NCBI RefSeq assembly: GCF_001751245.1
Contig: NZ_LJGU01000100.1
Coordinates: forward strand, 3,884 to 36,405
Direction: 5' to 3'
Source: Streptomyces oceani
Lineage (GTDB): Bacteria > Actinomycetota > Actinomycetes > Streptomycetales > Streptomycetaceae
DNA length: 32,522 nucleotides
The notes under the pieces were generated by a model. The model was not told the origin of the DNA. It did not search any database and saw only the letters and a list, made by a program, of their open reading frames with translations. The position numbers and the translations under genes are program-made. Position 1 is the stretch's first letter, and each line of letters begins with the position of its first letter. Below are positions 5,536-14,347 of this stretch, one piece after another.

Positions 5536-8129
5536 CCGTCCTCCGAAACTCCCTGCGCAGCTTCCTGTCGCACAAGGGCAGAATGCTCCTCAGCGCGATC
5601 GCGGTGCTGCTCTCGGTCGCCTTCGTCTGCGGCACCCTGGTGTTCACGGACACCATGAACGCCACCTTCGACAAGCTCTTCGCCTCCACCTCGGCGGACG
5701 TGACCGTCTCCCCGAAGGAGAAGGAGGGCGCCGAGGGCACGGAGGGCGCCGGGCAGTCCGGCACCGGCAAGCCCGCGACGCTGCCCGCCGAGGCGCTGGC
5801 GAAGACCGCGCGGGCGGACGGCGTACGGTCCGCGGACGGGGTGGTGACCAGCTCGAGCGTGACGGTCGTCAACGACGCGAACGAGAACATGGGCTCGACC
5901 ACCGGCGCGCCGACCATCGCCGGCAACTGGAACGACCACGAGCGCGCGTACATGGAGATCACCTCCGGACACGCGCCCCGCGGGCCGACCGAGATCATGG
6001 TGGACGCCGACACCGCCGAGAAGCACCACCTGCGGCTGGGCGACGAACTGCGCACCATCGCGGCCACCGGCGAACGCACCGCGAAGATCAGCGGCATCGC
6101 CGCCTTCGAGGTCACCAACCCCGGCGCCGCGGTCGTCTACTTCGACACCGGGACGGCGCAGGAGTTCCTGCTGGGGGACACCGGCGCGTACACCGGAATC
6201 GCGGTGGCCGCGGACAGCAACGTCACGCACGAGCTGCTGAAGCGGAACGTCCAGCGGGCACTCGGCGGACCCGACGCCTTCACCTACGAGACCCAGGAGG
6301 AGACCGCTGCCTCCAGCGCCGACGACATGGGCTCGTTCCTGGACGTGATGAAGTACGCGATGCTCGGCTTCGCCGGGATCGCGCTGCTGGTCGGCGTCTT
6401 CCTGATCGTGAACACCTTCTCCATGCTGGTCGCCCAGCGCACCCGGGAGATCGGGCTCATGCGCGCGCTCGGCTCCAGTCGCAAGCAGGTCAACCGCTCG
6501 GTGCTGGTCGAGGCGCTGCTGCTCGGCGTGATCGGCTCGGTGCTCGGGGTCGGGGCCGGTGTGGGGCTGGCCGTCGGGCTGATGGAGCTCATGGGCGGCA
6601 TGGGCATGGAGCTGAACACCTCCGAGCTGACCGTCAAGTTCACTACCCCGGTGATCGGTCTGCTGCTCGGCATCCTGGTCACGGTGCTGGCCGCCTACCT
6701 GCCGGCGCGCCGTGCCGGCAAGATCTCCCCGATGGCGGCGCTGCGGGACGCGGGCACCCCCGCGGACGGCCGCGCCAGCGTCCTGCGCGGCGTGCTGGGC
6801 GTACTGCTGGCCGGTGCCGGGGCGACCGCCCTGGTGTTGGCCGCGCGGGTGGACGAGGCGTCCGAGGGCGCGCTGTTCCTGGGCCTGGGGGTGCTGCTGA
6901 GCCTGGTCGGCTTCGTGGTCGTGGGCCCGTTGCTGGCCGGGGTGCTCGTACGGGGGCTCAGCCTGATCGTTCTGCGGCTGTTCGGGCCGGTGGGCCGGCT
7001 CGCCGAGCGGAACGCGCTGCGCAACCCACGGCGTACGGGTGCCACCGGGGCCGCCCTGATGATCGGGCTGGCGTTGGTCGCCTGTCTGTCCGTGGTCGGT
7101 TCCTCGATGGTCGCCTCGGCCACGGAGGAGCTGGACAAGTCGGTCGGCGCGGACTTCATCGTGGAGTCCAACTCCGGGCAGCTGATCACCCCGGACGCGG
7201 CCGAGCGGATGCGGGACATCCCGGAGTTGGCCCACCTCACCGACTACCGGGTGGTGCCGGCCGAGGTGCGTACCGCCGAGGGGGAGAGGACCGGGGCCAA
7301 GGACCTCATCGCGGCCTCGCCCACCTACGCCGAGGACCTGCGGGTGGAGACCGTAGCCGGGGAACTCGCCGACGCCTACGACCGGGACTCGATGTCCGTG
7401 GACCAGGCGTTCGCGCGGAAGCACGACCTGGGCGTGGGCGACACGCTGTCCGTGGGCTTCGAGAAGGGCGAGACCGCGCGGCTGACCGTACGAGCCATCA
7501 CCTCCAGTGACGGTACGGTGGACCGGGGCGCCTTCTACACCAGCACGGCCACCGCCCAGAAGTACCTCCCCCAGGGTGAACTGCCGCTGAACCTCATCAT
7601 GTTCGGCTCGGCGAAGGACGGGCAGGAGGACGCGGCGTACGCGGCGCTGAAGGAGGCGATGGAGCCGTACCCGCAGTACCAGGTGCGGGACCAGGCGGAC
7701 TTCAAGCAGAACCTGCGGGACCAGGTCGGGCAGATGCTGAACATGGTCTACGGGCTGCTGGCGCTGGCGATCGTCGTCGCGATCCTGGGCGTGGTGAACA
7801 CCCTCGCGCTGTCCATCGTCGAGCGCACCCGGGAGATCGGCCTGATGCGGGCCATCGGCCTCTCCCGGCGGCAGCTGCGCCGGATGGTGCGGCTGGAGTC
7901 GGTCGTGATCGCGCTGTTCGGCGCGCTGTTGGGCCTCGGACTGGGCATGGGCTGGGGGGCCACGGCGCAGCGGCTGTTGGCCCTGGAGGGGCTGACGGTG
8001 CTGGAGATCCCGTGGTCGACGATCAGCCTGGTCTTCGCCGGTTCGGCGCTGGTCGGCCTGGTGGCCGCGCTGGTACCGGCCTTCCGGGCGGGGCGGATGA
8101 ACGTACTCCGGGCGATCGCCACGGAGTGA
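5532..8129 (+). CDS. ABC exporter permease with two FtsX domains
   Basis: 865 residues, GTG at 5532 overlapping the ATPase stop. One N-terminal membrane helix (about 18-40) leads to a large extracytoplasmic domain (about 41-265), then a first FtsX bundle of three helices (about 272-295, 325-350, 372-393). Two or more further helices lie at about 418-468. A second helix and extracytoplasmic domain (about 505-735) follow, then a second FtsX bundle (about 737-757, 790-810, 832-850). The coupling motif is duplicated: QRTREIGLMRALGSSRKQV near 300 and ERTREIGLMRAIGLSRRQL near 762. This internally duplicated form is common in actinomycetes, where one chain supplies both halves of the transporter. 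With the ATPase it should form an exporter or mechanotransmission complex rather than an importer. Confidence 0.9.
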   Translation: MTVLRNSLRSFLSHKGRMLLSAIAVLLSVAFVCGTLVFTDTMNATFDKLFASTSADVTVSPKEKEGAEGTEGAGQSGTGKPATLPAEALAKTARADGVRSADGVVTSSSVTVVNDANENMGSTTGAPTIAGNWNDHERAYMEITSGHAPRGPTEIMVDADTAEKHHLRLGDELRTIAATGERTAKISGIAAFEVTNPGAAVVYFDTGTAQEFLLGDTGAYTGIAVAADSNVTHELLKRNVQRALGGPDAFTYETQEETAASSADDMGSFLDVMKYAMLGFAGIALLVGVFLIVNTFSMLVAQRTREIGLMRALGSSRKQVNRSVLVEALLLGVIGSVLGVGAGVGLAVGLMELMGGMGMELNTSELTVKFTTPVIGLLLGILVTVLAAYLPARRAGKISPMAALRDAGTPADGRASVLRGVLGVLLAGAGATALVLAARVDEASEGALFLGLGVLLSLVGFVVVGPLLAGVLVRGLSLIVLRLFGPVGRLAERNALRNPRRTGATGAALMIGLALVACLSVVGSSMVASATEELDKSVGADFIVESNSGQLITPDAAERMRDIPELAHLTDYRVVPAEVRTAEGERTGAKDLIAASPTYAEDLRVETVAGELADAYDRDSMSVDQAFARKHDLGVGDTLSVGFEKGETARLTVRAITSSDGTVDRGAFYTSTATAQKYLPQGELPLNLIMFGSAKDGQEDAAYAALKEAMEPYPQYQVRDQADFKQNLRDQVGQMLNMVYGLLALAIVVAILGVVNTLALSIVERTREIGLMRAIGLSRRQLRRMVRLESVVIALFGALLGLGLGMGWGATAQRLLALEGLTVLEIPWSTISLVFAGSALVGLVAALVPAFRAGRMNVLRAIATE

Positions 8130-8150
8130 CGCGGCGGTAGCGGCTGAAGC

Positions 8151-8207
8151 GGCGAGAGCCCACGTCCCGGCGCCCGGATCGGCGCGCGGCCGGCGTGGAC
8201 TCTCGCC
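8151..8207 (+). terminator. Probable terminator after ABC permease
   Basis: GGCGAGAG-C-CCACG (8151-8164) pairs with CGTGG-A-CTCTCGCC (8194-8207): 14-nt arms with one mismatch, and a GC-rich 29-nt loop that can fold further. It starts 21 bp after the permease stop, as expected for the end of the operon. A long U tract is absent. Confidence 0.65.
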
Positions 8208-8281
8208 TTCGCCCGACTCGCTTCCCGTGCGTGTTGTCCTATGCCGCGTCCCCCACCGGACGTCCCGCGCGTGGCCGCTCC

Positions 8282-8540
8282 CTACCCGTCATCCGGGAGC
8301 AGGCGGAACGCGTCGTGCGGTGTCAGGGGCTGCACGGCGCGGAAGTTCTTCCTGTTGATGGTCAGCAGGTTGCTGGTGCGAGATTTTTGGCCAGTACGGC
8401 GTTCATCGCGTCTGTCGGGCCGATCTTCAGGTCGGGGTAGCGCTGCGTCACGGCGCGTGCGGTGACGAGATGCGCACCCGTCCCGGGAACCTCCCAGCGC
8501 CCGGTCGCGACCCGACTGGCAATGTGCCCCAGCACCCTGA
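8282..8540 (-). pseudogene. Remnant of a PIN-domain (VapC-like) toxin gene, frameshifted and 5'-truncated
   Basis: On the minus strand, one frame encodes VLGHIASRVATGRWEV, AVTQRYPDLKIGPTDAMNAVLA and then stops at 8362. The neighbouring frame continues with SRTSNLLTINRKNFRAVQPL and then TPHDAFRLLPDDG, ending at 8282. Together they match the C-terminal half of a PIN domain: G-x-x-DA helix with the acidic residue, a T-x-(D/N)-R-K-x-F strand, and the terminal P...FRLLPDD. The frames join at a run of five T on the plus strand (8384-8388), so a single-base loss in the homopolymer would explain the shift. The N-terminal half, which should supply the first catalytic Asp, is not recognisable before mfd, and no antitoxin gene is adjacent. 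A decayed toxin is most likely; a sequencing error at the homopolymer would explain the shift but not the missing N-terminus. Confidence 0.6.
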
Positions 8541-8682
8541 TGGCCGTGCTCGATCCGAGTGACGAGGTGACCGCGGCGGGCTGTCCGTCCCGAGTCGTAC
8601 GCTGGAGGCCGAACCCCCGGCTCGCGCGCGCGTCGGGATCGTCGTGTTGCCCACCTCCAGTCATCGGGACGGAAAACCCCTC

Positions 8683-11600
8683 ATGAGCCTCACCGGCCTG
8701 CTCGACGCCGCCGTAGACAACCCCGCGTTGGCCGAGGCGGTGGCCGCGGCCGGCGCCGGCAACCGGCACCATGTCGACCTGGTCGGCCCGCCTGCCGCGC
8801 GCCCCATCGCCATCGCCGCGCTCGCCCGGAAGGCCACCGCCCCGGTGCTCGCGGTGACGGCGACCGGTCGGGAGGCGGAGGACCTGGCCGCGGCGCTGCG
8901 GTCGTTCCTGCCGCCGGACGGCGTCGTGGACTACCCGTCCTGGGAGACCCTGCCGCACGAGCGGCTGTCGCCGCGCAGCGACACCGTCGGCCGGCGCCTC
9001 GCGGTGCTGCGCAGGCTGGCGCACCCGGAGGCGGACGACCCGTCGACCGGGCCCGTCCAGGTGGTGGTCGCGCCCGTACGCTCCGTGCTGCAACCGCAGG
9101 TCAAGGGCCTGGGCGAGCTGACCCCGGTGGCGCTGCGGCAGGGCCAGGAGGTGGACCTGGAGCAGATCGTGGACGGGTTGGCCGGCGCCGCGTACAACCG
9201 CGTGGAGTTGGTGGAGAACCGCGGGGACTTCGCGGTCCGGGGCGGCATCCTCGACGTCTTCCCGCCCACCGAGGAGCATCCGCTGCGGGTGGAGTTCTGG
9301 GGCGACGAGATCGAGGAGATCCGCTACTTCCGCGTCGCCGACCAGCGTTCCCTCGAGGTCGCTGAGCACGGGCTGTGGGCGCCGCCCTGCCGCGAGCTGC
9401 TGCTGACCGAGGGCGTACGGGAGCGGGCCGCCGCCCTGGCCGAGCGGCACCCGGAGCTGGGCGAACTGCTGGGCCGGATCGCCGAGGGCATCGCGGTGGA
9501 GGGCATGGAGTCGCTGGCCCCGGTGCTGGTGGACGAGATGGAGCTGCTGCTGGACGTGCTGCCCGCCGGCAGCATGGCGGTGGTCTGCGATCCGGAGCGG
9601 GTGCGTACCCGGGCCGCGGACCTGGTCGCCACCAGTCAGGAGTTCCTGGAGGCGTCGTGGGCGGCCACCGCGGGTGGTGGCGAGGCGCCCATCGATGTGG
9701 GGGCCGCCTCGCTGTGGGGCATCGCCGACATCCGGGAGCACGCCCGCGAACTGGGCATGCTGTGGTGGTCCATCAGCCCGTTCGCGGTGGACGGGGAGCC
9801 CGTCGACCCGGCCGCGCCCGGTGACGACCTCGGCGGGCCGGACGGCTCCGGGGATGACGTGCTGCGGCTCGGCATGCGCGCGCCCGAGGCGTACCGCGGC
9901 GACACCGCGCGGGCGCTGGCGGACACCAAGGGATGGCTCGCGGACGGCTGGAGGTGTGTCTACGTCACCGAGGGCCAGGGCACCGGCGCGCGGATGGTGG
10001 AGGTGCTCGGCGGCGAGGACATCCCCGCGCGGCTGGACCCGGAGCTGACCGAACTCGGCTCCGGTGTGGTGCGGGTCGCCCGCGGCTCGCTGGACGGCGG
10101 CTTCGTCGACGACCGGCTGAAGCTCGCGGTGCTCACGGAGACCGACCTGACCGGGCAGAAGGCGGCCAGCAAGGAGGCCGGCCGGATGCCGGCCCGGCGC
10201 CGTAAGACCATCGACCCGCTCACGCTCGAACCAGGCGACTACATCGTGCACGAACAGCACGGCGTCGGCCGCTACGTCGAGATGGTCCAGCGCACCGTCC
10301 AGGGAGCCACCCGCGAGTACCTCCTCGTGGAGTACGCCCCGGCCAAGCGTGGCCAGCCCGGCGACCGGCTGTTCGTACCGACCGACCAGCTGGAGCAGAT
10401 CACCAAGTACGTCGGCGGCGAGCAGCCCTCGCTGCACCGGCTCGGCGGAGCGGACTGGACGAAGACCAAGGCGCGCGCGAAGAAGGCGGTCAAGGAGATC
10501 GCCGGCGACCTGATCAAGCTGTACTCCGCGCGGATGGCCGCCCCCGGGCACGCCTTCGAGCCGGACACCCCCTGGCAGCGGGAGCTGGAGGACGCCTTCC
10601 CGTACGCCGAGACGCCGGACCAGCTCACCACCATCGGCGAGGTCAAGGAGGACATGCAGAAGTCCGTGCCGATGGACCGGCTGATCTGCGGGGACGTCGG
10701 ATACGGCAAGACCGAGATCGCGGTGCGGGCGGCCTTCAAGGCGGTGCAGGACGGCAAGCAGGTCGCGGTGCTGGTGCCGACGACGCTGCTGGTGCAGCAG
10801 CACTTCAGTACCTTCACCGAGCGGTACGGCCAGTTCCCCGTCCGGGTGCGGGCGCTCTCCCGCTTCCAGTCGGACACCGAGTCCAAGGCGGTGGTGGAGG
10901 GGCTGCGGGACGGTTCGGTGGACGTGGTCATCGGCACCCACCGGCTGTTCTCCACGGACACCCGCTTCAAGGACCTGGGCCTGGTCATCGTCGACGAGGA
11001 GCAGCGCTTCGGCGTCGAGCACAAGGAGCAGCTGAAGAAGCTGCGGGCCAACGTGGACGTGCTGACCATGTCCGCCACCCCCATCCCGCGCACCCTGGAG
11101 ATGGCGGTCACGGGCATCCGCGAGATGTCCACGATCACCACTCCGCCGGAGGAGCGGCACCCGGTGCTGACCTTCGTCGGCCCGTACGAGGACCGGCAGA
11201 TCGGTGCCGCGATCCGGCGGGAACTCCTGCGCGAGGGCCAGGTCTTCTACATCCACAACCGGGTGGAGTCCATCGACCGGGCGGCGGCGCGGCTGCGGCA
11301 GATCGTGCCGGAGGCGCGGATCGCCACGGCACACGGCCAGATGTCGGAGTCGGCGTTGGAGAAGGTGGTGGTGGACTTCTGGGAGAAGCGCTTCGACGTC
11401 CTGGTGTCCACCACGATCGTGGAGAACGGCATCGACATCTCGAACGCCAACACGCTGATCGTCGAGCGCGGCGACAACTTCGGCCTGTCCCAACTGCACC
11501 AGCTGCGCGGCCGGGTGGGTCGCGGCCGGGACCGGGGGTACGCGTACTTCCTCTACCCGCCGGAGAAGCCGCTGACCGAGACCGCGCACGAGCGGCTCGC

Positions 11601-12267
11601 CACCGTCGCCCAGCACACCGAGATGGGTGCCGGTATGTACGTCGCCATGAAGGACCTGGAGATCCGTGGCGCGGGCAATCTGCTGGGTGGTGAACAGTCC
11701 GGGCACATCGCGGGCGTGGGCTTCGACCTGTACGTCCGCATGGTCGGCGAGGCCGTGGCCGACTACCGCGCCGCGCTGGAGGAGGGCGGCGGTGAGGTGG
11801 AGGAGCCGCCGCTGGAGGTGAAGGTCGAACTGCCGGTGGACGCGCACGTCCCGCACGACTACGCGCCGGGCGAGCGGCTCCGGTTGCAGGCGTACCGCAC
11901 CATCGCCTCGGCCGCCTCGCAGGACGACATCGTCGCGGCGCGGGAGGAGCTGGCCGACCGGTACGGCCCGCTGCCGGAGCCGGTGGAGAACCTCCTGCTG
12001 GTCGCCGGGCTGCGGATGCTCGCGCGCTCCTGCGGGGTCACGGACATCACGCTGCAGGGCAACAACATCCGGTTCAGCCCGGTGGAGCTGCGGGAGTCGC
12101 AGGAGCTGCGGCTGAAGCGGCTGTACCCGCGCTCGGTGATCAAGTCGGCGACGCAGCAGGTGCTGGTGCCGCGGCCGAAGCCGGCGACCATCGGCGGGCA
12201 GCCGGTGGTGGGGCGGGAACTGCTGGCCTGGACGGGGGAGTTCCTGACGAGCGTGCTGGACTCCTGA
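8683..12267 (+). CDS. mfd: Transcription-repair coupling factor Mfd
   Basis: 1194 residues, normal for the family. The ATG at 8683 is chosen because SLTGLLDAAVDNPALAEAVAAA is a typical actinobacterial Mfd N-terminus; the ribosome-binding site is weak (GGGACGG). Mfd is an ATP-driven translocase that removes stalled RNA polymerase at DNA lesions and recruits UvrA. Visible parts: a UvrB-like N-terminal module with YPSWETLPHERLSPRSDTVG (about 85-105), a CarD-like RNAP-interaction domain (GDYIVHEQHGVGRYVEM, about 516-532), and helicase motif I CGDVGYGKTEIAVRAAF (about 667-683). Motif II DEEQRFGVEHKE (near 769), a SATPIPRTLEMA motif, and a second RecA lobe with TTIVENGIDISNANT and QLHQLRGRVGRGRDRGYAY follow. 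The C-terminal TRCF (D7) domain closes the protein. A SurA-like lipoprotein gene and mazG follow on the same strand. Confidence 0.97.
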   Translation: MSLTGLLDAAVDNPALAEAVAAAGAGNRHHVDLVGPPAARPIAIAALARKATAPVLAVTATGREAEDLAAALRSFLPPDGVVDYPSWETLPHERLSPRSDTVGRRLAVLRRLAHPEADDPSTGPVQVVVAPVRSVLQPQVKGLGELTPVALRQGQEVDLEQIVDGLAGAAYNRVELVENRGDFAVRGGILDVFPPTEEHPLRVEFWGDEIEEIRYFRVADQRSLEVAEHGLWAPPCRELLLTEGVRERAAALAERHPELGELLGRIAEGIAVEGMESLAPVLVDEMELLLDVLPAGSMAVVCDPERVRTRAADLVATSQEFLEASWAATAGGGEAPIDVGAASLWGIADIREHARELGMLWWSISPFAVDGEPVDPAAPGDDLGGPDGSGDDVLRLGMRAPEAYRGDTARALADTKGWLADGWRCVYVTEGQGTGARMVEVLGGEDIPARLDPELTELGSGVVRVARGSLDGGFVDDRLKLAVLTETDLTGQKAASKEAGRMPARRRKTIDPLTLEPGDYIVHEQHGVGRYVEMVQRTVQGATREYLLVEYAPAKRGQPGDRLFVPTDQLEQITKYVGGEQPSLHRLGGADWTKTKARAKKAVKEIAGDLIKLYSARMAAPGHAFEPDTPWQRELEDAFPYAETPDQLTTIGEVKEDMQKSVPMDRLICGDVGYGKTEIAVRAAFKAVQDGKQVAVLVPTTLLVQQHFSTFTERYGQFPVRVRALSRFQSDTESKAVVEGLRDGSVDVVIGTHRLFSTDTRFKDLGLVIVDEEQRFGVEHKEQLKKLRANVDVLTMSATPIPRTLEMAVTGIREMSTITTPPEERHPVLTFVGPYEDRQIGAAIRRELLREGQVFYIHNRVESIDRAAARLRQIVPEARIATAHGQMSESALEKVVVDFWEKRFDVLVSTTIVENGIDISNANTLIVERGDNFGLSQLHQLRGRVGRGRDRGYAYFLYPPEKPLTETAHERLATVAQHTEMGAGMYVAMKDLEIRGAGNLLGGEQSGHIAGVGFDLYVRMVGEAVADYRAALEEGGGEVEEPPLEVKVELPVDAHVPHDYAPGERLRLQAYRTIASAASQDDIVAAREELADRYGPLPEPVENLLLVAGLRMLARSCGVTDITLQGNNIRFSPVELRESQELRLKRLYPRSVIKSATQQVLVPRPKPATIGGQPVVGRELLAWTGEFLTSVLDS

Positions 12268-12374
12268 GCCGGCATGGACCGGCATGAGCCGGCTGAGCCC
12301 GGCCGATCGGTGCCGTACGTCGCTCCGTACGCCCTTCCGCACGTCCCCGGAAACCGCCGAAACCACCGAACCAG

Positions 12375-12404
12375 TGGTCAAGGCCACGTCCCAGTACCTA
12401 ACAT
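12375..12404 (+). promoter_or_regulatory. Candidate promoter for SurA-like lipoprotein
   Basis: TGGTCA (12375-12380) and TAACAT (12399-12404) are 18 bp apart, giving a fair housekeeping-sigma match about 50 bp ahead of the lipoprotein ATG. The match is partial and was made by eye. Confidence 0.3.
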
Positions 12405-12456
12405 CGATCATCGCCAAGTCTCGTACCACCATCGCACCGCGCCGCCGGGAGGCCGC

Positions 12457-13134
12457 ATGAATCGCCGTAGGTCCGCCCTCACCGTCTCCACCGCCGTCGC
12501 GCTCGCTGTCGCCGCGCCGTTGCTCACCGGGTGCGGCAGTGACGCTCGGCCGGGGGCCGCCGCCGTAGTGGACGGCGACCGGATCACCATGGCCGCGCTC
12601 CAGTCCCAGGTCGGCGCGGTGCGGGACGCTCAGCGGGCCTCTCCGCAGGGCGAGGAGCTGATCCAGCGGTCCGGTCAGCTGACCCGGGCCAAGCTGGACG
12701 GCATGATCCGTGAGCGGGTCGTACGCCAGGCCGCCGACGAGGCCGGGGTCACGGTGACCCGGCGGGAGGTGCAGCAGGCCCGGGAGCAGTTCGAGAAGCA
12801 GCCCGGCGGCGCCCAGCGGATGGAGGCCACGCTGCTGCAACAACAGGGGGTGGCGTCCTCGGGGATCGACGACTGGATCTGGCTGCAGGTGGCGGTGCAG
12901 GAGATCGCCGAGAAGTCCGGCCACGACCTGCGGACCCCGCAGGGCAACAAGGCTCTCTCCGACCAGCTCACCAAGGTGTCGGAGAAGATGAACATCGACG
13001 TGAACCCGCGGTACGGCGAGTGGGACGCGCGGAAGGCCACCCTCGCCGAGCAGGAGACTCCCTGGCTGAACGACCTCACCAAGAAGAAGCGCCAGCAGGA
13101 GCAGCTCCAGCAGCAACAGCAGCTCGGCACCTGA
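12457..13134 (+). CDS. SurA N-terminal-domain lipoprotein (foldase-like)
   Basis: 225 residues, ATG at 12457 with GGGAGG just upstream. Signal peptide residues 1-25 (MNRRRSALTV then an Ala/Val core) end at LLTGC, so Cys26 is probably lipidated and the protein is anchored outside the membrane. Residues about 33-155 resemble the SurA N-terminal chaperone region: AAAVVDGDRITMAALQSQVGA, a helix with KLDGMIRERVVRQAADEAGVTVTRREV, and further amphipathic helices. No parvulin (PPIase) domain is present, so an isomerase activity is not expected; a chaperone role for secreted proteins is likely. The C-terminus is Lys/Gln-rich (KKKRQQEQLQQQQQ). Placement between mfd and mazG is, as I recall, conserved in Streptomyces. 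Confidence 0.8.
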   Translation: MNRRRSALTVSTAVALAVAAPLLTGCGSDARPGAAAVVDGDRITMAALQSQVGAVRDAQRASPQGEELIQRSGQLTRAKLDGMIRERVVRQAADEAGVTVTRREVQQAREQFEKQPGGAQRMEATLLQQQGVASSGIDDWIWLQVAVQEIAEKSGHDLRTPQGNKALSDQLTKVSEKMNIDVNPRYGEWDARKATLAEQETPWLNDLTKKKRQQEQLQQQQQLGT

Positions 13135-13179
13135 CCGGCCCGCGCCGCGGGAGGGCCGTGGTGGGTTAGCTTCGTACGC

Positions 13180-14280
13180 GTGCCGCACTCCGTCGAACGG
13201 CCCGCTGAGCAGCCCGCCGGGCAGCAGCGGTCCGACCCCCAGCCGCGTATCGTCCTGCTCACCACCAGCCACCGGGTGCCGCCCGGGCTGCTGTCCTGGC
13301 CCGCCTGGCAGGCGCTGCACGCCGCGGACCGGGTGCTCTGCGCGGACGCCGAGCATCCGCTGCTGCCGTACCTGCGTGAGGCGGGCGTCCCGGTCGAGGT
13401 GGCCGCGCCGAGCGCGCGGGAACTGGTCGACGCCTGCCTCGCCGACCCCGCCGCCGGCACGGGTGCTGATCCCGCTGCCGGAGGCCAGCCCGCCGGCGAG
13501 CCCGCCGCTGAGACCGCCGTGCCGGCCCGCACCCTGGTCGTCGTCGCGGCGGCCGAGGGTGAGCGACGGCTCACGGACGGGCTGGCGGCCCTGGCCGGTT
13601 CCGGGCGGGAGCGGATGCCGCGGCTCGAGCTGCTCCCCGGCTCGTACGACCTGCCGGGCGCCCGGCTGCTCGACCTCGTCGAGGTGATGGACCAGATTCG
13701 GGCCGACTGCCCGTGGAGCGGCGTACGCACCCACGAGGACCTGGCGAAGTACGGCATCGAGGAGGCGTACGAGCTGGTCGAGGCGATCGAGGCGGGGGAC
13801 CGCGAGTCGCTGCGCGAGGAGCTGGGGGACGTCCTGCTACAGGTCGTCTTCCACGCCCGGATCGCCGAGGACGACCCGGAGGAGCCGTTCTCCGTGGACG
13901 ATGTCGCCGCCACCATCGTGGAGAAGCTGATCGGGCGCCACCCGCACGTCTTCGGCGCCGAGTCCGCGGCGACCCCGGAGGACGTCAAGGCGCACTGGCT
14001 GCGGACCAAGGCGGACGAGAAGCGGCGCGACTCGGTGACCGAGGGCGTCCCGATCGACCAGCCCGCCCTGGCGCTCGCCGCCAAGCTGGGTTCGCGCGCC
14101 CGTACCGCCGGCTTGGACGTGTCGCCGCCGGACGAGCCCGGGCCCGGGTACGAGCTGCTGGCCATGGCCGTACGGGCGGAGGCGGCCGGCATCGACCCGG
14201 AGACCGCGCTGCGGGCGGCGGCCCGCGCCTACCGGGACGCGATCCGGGCGGCGGAGGGACCGGCGCGCACGACGCCGTAA
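13180..14280 (+). CDS. mazG: Nucleoside triphosphate pyrophosphohydrolase MazG
   Basis: 366 residues from a GTG at 13180; the ribosome-binding site is weak, so the start could lie slightly downstream. The C-terminal MazG domain (about 168-290) contains EVMDQIRADCPW, the metal-binding EEAYELVEAIEAGDRESLREELGDVLLQV helix pair (E-E-x-x-E and E-x-x-D), FHARIAEDDP, and IVEKLIGRHPHVFG. MazG hydrolyses NTPs to NMP and pyrophosphate, removing aberrant or oxidised nucleotides. Residues 18-160 form an extra N-terminal region (IVLLTTSHRVPPGLLSWPAWQAL..., LVVVAAAEGERRLTDGLAAL) resembling a degenerate tetrapyrrole-methylase-like fold seen in some MazG fusions; this assignment is tentative. An Ala/Gly/Pro-rich insert at about 88-110 interrupts it. 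Confidence 0.9.
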   Translation: MPHSVERPAEQPAGQQRSDPQPRIVLLTTSHRVPPGLLSWPAWQALHAADRVLCADAEHPLLPYLREAGVPVEVAAPSARELVDACLADPAAGTGADPAAGGQPAGEPAAETAVPARTLVVVAAAEGERRLTDGLAALAGSGRERMPRLELLPGSYDLPGARLLDLVEVMDQIRADCPWSGVRTHEDLAKYGIEEAYELVEAIEAGDRESLREELGDVLLQVVFHARIAEDDPEEPFSVDDVAATIVEKLIGRHPHVFGAESAATPEDVKAHWLRTKADEKRRDSVTEGVPIDQPALALAAKLGSRARTAGLDVSPPDEPGPGYELLAMAVRAEAAGIDPETALRAAARAYRDAIRAAEGPARTTP

Positions 14281-14347
14281 CCGGTGACCGGACGTATCGT
14301 TGTACCGCGCGGCTGCGCGAACCCGCACGGCGGGGAGGAGCGGCACG

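Noticed and set aside
2142..7424. Long minus-strand open frame spanning the ABC genes
   Set aside because: Only the last 249 codons, from the ATG at 2891, form the lipoprotein; the rest is antisense to the deaminase, SUKH-3 and ABC genes.
8362..13734. Very long minus-strand open frame (about 1790 codons)
   Set aside because: Over most of its length it is antisense to mfd and mazG, whose identities are certain; the sequence is low-complexity Arg/Leu/His/Gly-rich as expected for a GC-rich shadow. Only its tail (8362-8540) overlaps a real PIN remnant.
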